DNA from: Armatimonadota bacterium
GTDB lineage: Bacteria; Armatimonadota; UBA5829
Assembly: GCA_026415535.1 (NCBI GenBank)
Contig: JAOAGX010000148.1
Coordinates: 1 to 5,976 of the forward strand
Direction: 5' to 3'
Length of the DNA: 5,976 nt
Shown: positions 4,519-5,976 of the stretch, one piece after another
Numbering within the stretch: the stretch's first letter is position 1
How the letters are laid out: every line of letters starts with the position of its first letter
Program-made: the position numbers and the translations under genes
The notes under the pieces: model-generated
Told to the model about the DNA's origin: nothing
What the model saw: only the letters and a program-made list of their open reading frames with translations
The model's database searches: none

Positions 4519-5976
4519 ATGAGCTCACGGAAGAGAGCGTTTGTCAGGAAGAGGGCAATCTGGCTGAGTTTGGGTTTTATTACCCTGTTCGGCGCAATTG
4601 CGGGCAAACTAGTGTTCATCCAGCTTTGTCGGGCAGATGAATACAGTAGGTGGGCACAGTTAATCAGATTCCGACAAATCCCTATTCCGGCAAGCAGAGG
4701 CGCCATTTTCGACCGTGCTGGCCGACCTCTTGCAGTCAGCATTCGAACTGTTTCTATCTATGCCAATCCTCGGGAAGTTAAGGATTCCTCGCTGACAGCA
4801 GCTCGTCTCACACATTTGATTGGCGGTGACCAAAACACCTATCGTCGCAAGATCGAAGGTACCAAGCACATAGTCTGGTTAGCGAAGAATATCGATCCAT
4901 TTCTGGGTGAGAAGATTCGGCGCGGGTGGAAGGTTGTCAGCGATGGCGAAACTCATTACGAGAGGCTCGACGGCATTGGGGTTCAACGAGACTTCAAGAG
5001 AGTCTATCCTGCAGGGACGATAGCAGCTCAGGTTTTGGGGTTCACCAGCTTTTATGGCAGTGGTCTTGAGGGCGTCGAGTGTGTAATGGATTCCGTTCTT
5101 ACTGGTAGAGAGGGAATTGTAGAAGCGGAGCTTGATGCTAGGCGACGTATTATAGTCGAAACCAAGCGAGTTATTAGAAAGCCGCGCAATGGGAAGGATG
5201 TTTACCTCACAATCGATCTCAACATCCAGCATATTGCGGAACAGGCCATTGCGCGCATGGCTCAGACATTCCACCCGGATCATGCGTGTGCCATAGTAAT
5301 GGATCCGCATACCGGCGACATCCTCGCGCTTGCCAATTATCCTTCTTTCGATCCCAACAACGCCCTCAAGTTTCCAGCATACAGGTGGCGTAATCGCGCT
5401 GTCGCGGATCTGTATGAACCTGGGAGCACATTGAAGGTTGTGACCGTTGCAGCGGCGCTCAACGAAGGGTTTTCCACAGGCACAGTGTTTGCTCAATGTA
5501 AGGGTCGCGAGCGAATCAAGGGTGGCTACTTACCCTGTTCGTTGCATCACCCGTTTGAAAACGGTCATGGGGCGGTGACATTGGCCAAGATCATCCACCA
5601 TTCGTGCAACATAGGTGCAGGTCACGTGGCGATGCGTCTGGGAGCACAAAGATTAAGGAAGTATGAGGAAGCCTTCGGGCTTCTTGAGCGACCCCGAGCC
5701 GGGTTTGGGTGCGAGGCTGTAGGCAGTCTGGCTCCTGCAAACAAGTGGCCATTAATCAGGCTTGCCAATATAGGATTTGGACAAGGAATATCTGTTACGC
5801 CGCTTCAGATGGCCTCTGTTTATGCCACCATAGCCAACGGCGGAGTCTACGTTTGCCCTAGGATAATTCGGGAGATTCGGGACCAAGGTCACGTATGCGT
5901 CTATGCGCCAGCGCATCGCTCACGCAGAGTCATTTCTTCTAGGGCAGCGGAGCAGCTTACAAAAATGCTGGTGGGT
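4519..5976 (+). CDS. ftsI: FtsI / PBP2B-type septal peptidoglycan transpeptidase, 3'-truncated by the window edge
   Basis: This class B penicillin-binding protein cross-links septal peptidoglycan together with FtsW. The frame is open for 486 codons to the last base, so the C-terminus is missing. Basic residues (SRKRAFVRKR) precede one membrane anchor (about 13-36). The dimerisation/pedestal domain shows SRGAIFDRAGRPLA (59-72), then RVYPAG and LGF...GSGLEGVE. The transpeptidase domain begins near residue 250 with AIVMDPHTGDILALANYPSFDP. EPGSTLK carries the catalytic S303 and K306 of the SxxK motif, and S362-C-N364 is the SxN motif. GFGQGISVTPLQMASVYATIANGG is also typical. The KTG motif would lie beyond the window, so it is not missing. 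An in-frame stop at 4498-4500 leaves ATG 4519 as the first usable start. Its ribosome binding site is poor (GGA at 4506-4508). FtsI and SpoVD-like proteins cannot be separated here; the position after ftsL supports FtsI. Confidence 0.95.
   Translation, partial: MSSRKRAFVRKRAIWLSLGFITLFGAIAGKLVFIQLCRADEYSRWAQLIRFRQIPIPASRGAIFDRAGRPLAVSIRTVSIYANPREVKDSSLTAARLTHLIGGDQNTYRRKIEGTKHIVWLAKNIDPFLGEKIRRGWKVVSDGETHYERLDGIGVQRDFKRVYPAGTIAAQVLGFTSFYGSGLEGVECVMDSVLTGREGIVEAELDARRRIIVETKRVIRKPRNGKDVYLTIDLNIQHIAEQAIARMAQTFHPDHACAIVMDPHTGDILALANYPSFDPNNALKFPAYRWRNRAVADLYEPGSTLKVVTVAAALNEGFSTGTVFAQCKGRERIKGGYLPCSLHHPFENGHGAVTLAKIIHHSCNIGAGHVAMRLGAQRLRKYEEAFGLLERPRAGFGCEAVGSLAPANKWPLIRLANIGFGQGISVTPLQMASVYATIANGGVYVCPRIIREIRDQGHVCVYAPAHRSRRVISSRAAEQLTKMLVG

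Noticed and set aside
4879..5496. Long open frame on the - strand (205 codons)
   Set aside because: It lies wholly inside ftsI, whose + strand frame has clear penicillin-binding protein motifs. The antisense translation has no recognisable family and no ribosome binding site of note.
1..5976. CRISPR array, tRNA, rRNA, transposase or defence-system genes
   Set aside because: No spaced identical repeats of CRISPR type, no cloverleaf or rRNA-like stretch, and no coding region resembling a transposase or defence protein was seen.

Overview
This window looks like ordinary bacterial chromosome. It holds the 3' part of a large UPF0182 membrane-protein gene, a 409 bp regulatory gap, and the start of a division and cell wall (dcw) cluster in the canonical order mraZ, rsmH, ftsL-like, ftsI. 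All genes are on the + strand. The gene set and the Gram-positive style LexA boxes suggest a non-proteobacterial lineage. UPF0182 is known from Actinobacteria, Cyanobacteria, some Firmicutes and Armatimonadota-like groups. An Armatimonadota or related Terrabacteria origin is a guess, not a demonstration. Base composition is moderate and fairly even across the genes.

Layout. Positions 2-2122 encode a UPF0182 protein whose N-terminal membrane domain is cut off by the window edge. Positions 2123-2531 are non-coding and dense in signals. They hold a dispersed-repeat copy (2143-2174), two LexA-type boxes 22 bp apart (2283-2296 and 2305-2318), an A8T6 tract, and a run of GG-centred 5-mers in strict 11 bp register (2409-2512). 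That run surrounds a plausible promoter and is best explained as a two-part MraZ operator. mraZ (2532-3044) overlaps rsmH (3010-3945) by 35 bp. A small FtsL-like membrane protein follows (3961-4347). A 171 bp gap then contains an inverted pair of the same repeat family and a 14 bp RNA hairpin. The 5' 486 codons of ftsI run off the right edge (4519-5976).

Working together: MraZ is the expected autoregulator of the cluster. RsmH methylates 16S rRNA. The FtsL-like protein and FtsI act together in the septal peptidoglycan synthesis complex. I see no wholly unknown system. The most interesting content is the control region, where damage-response (LexA) and division (MraZ) sites appear to be stacked upstream of one division operon, and the repeat-derived structured spacer between ftsL and ftsI.
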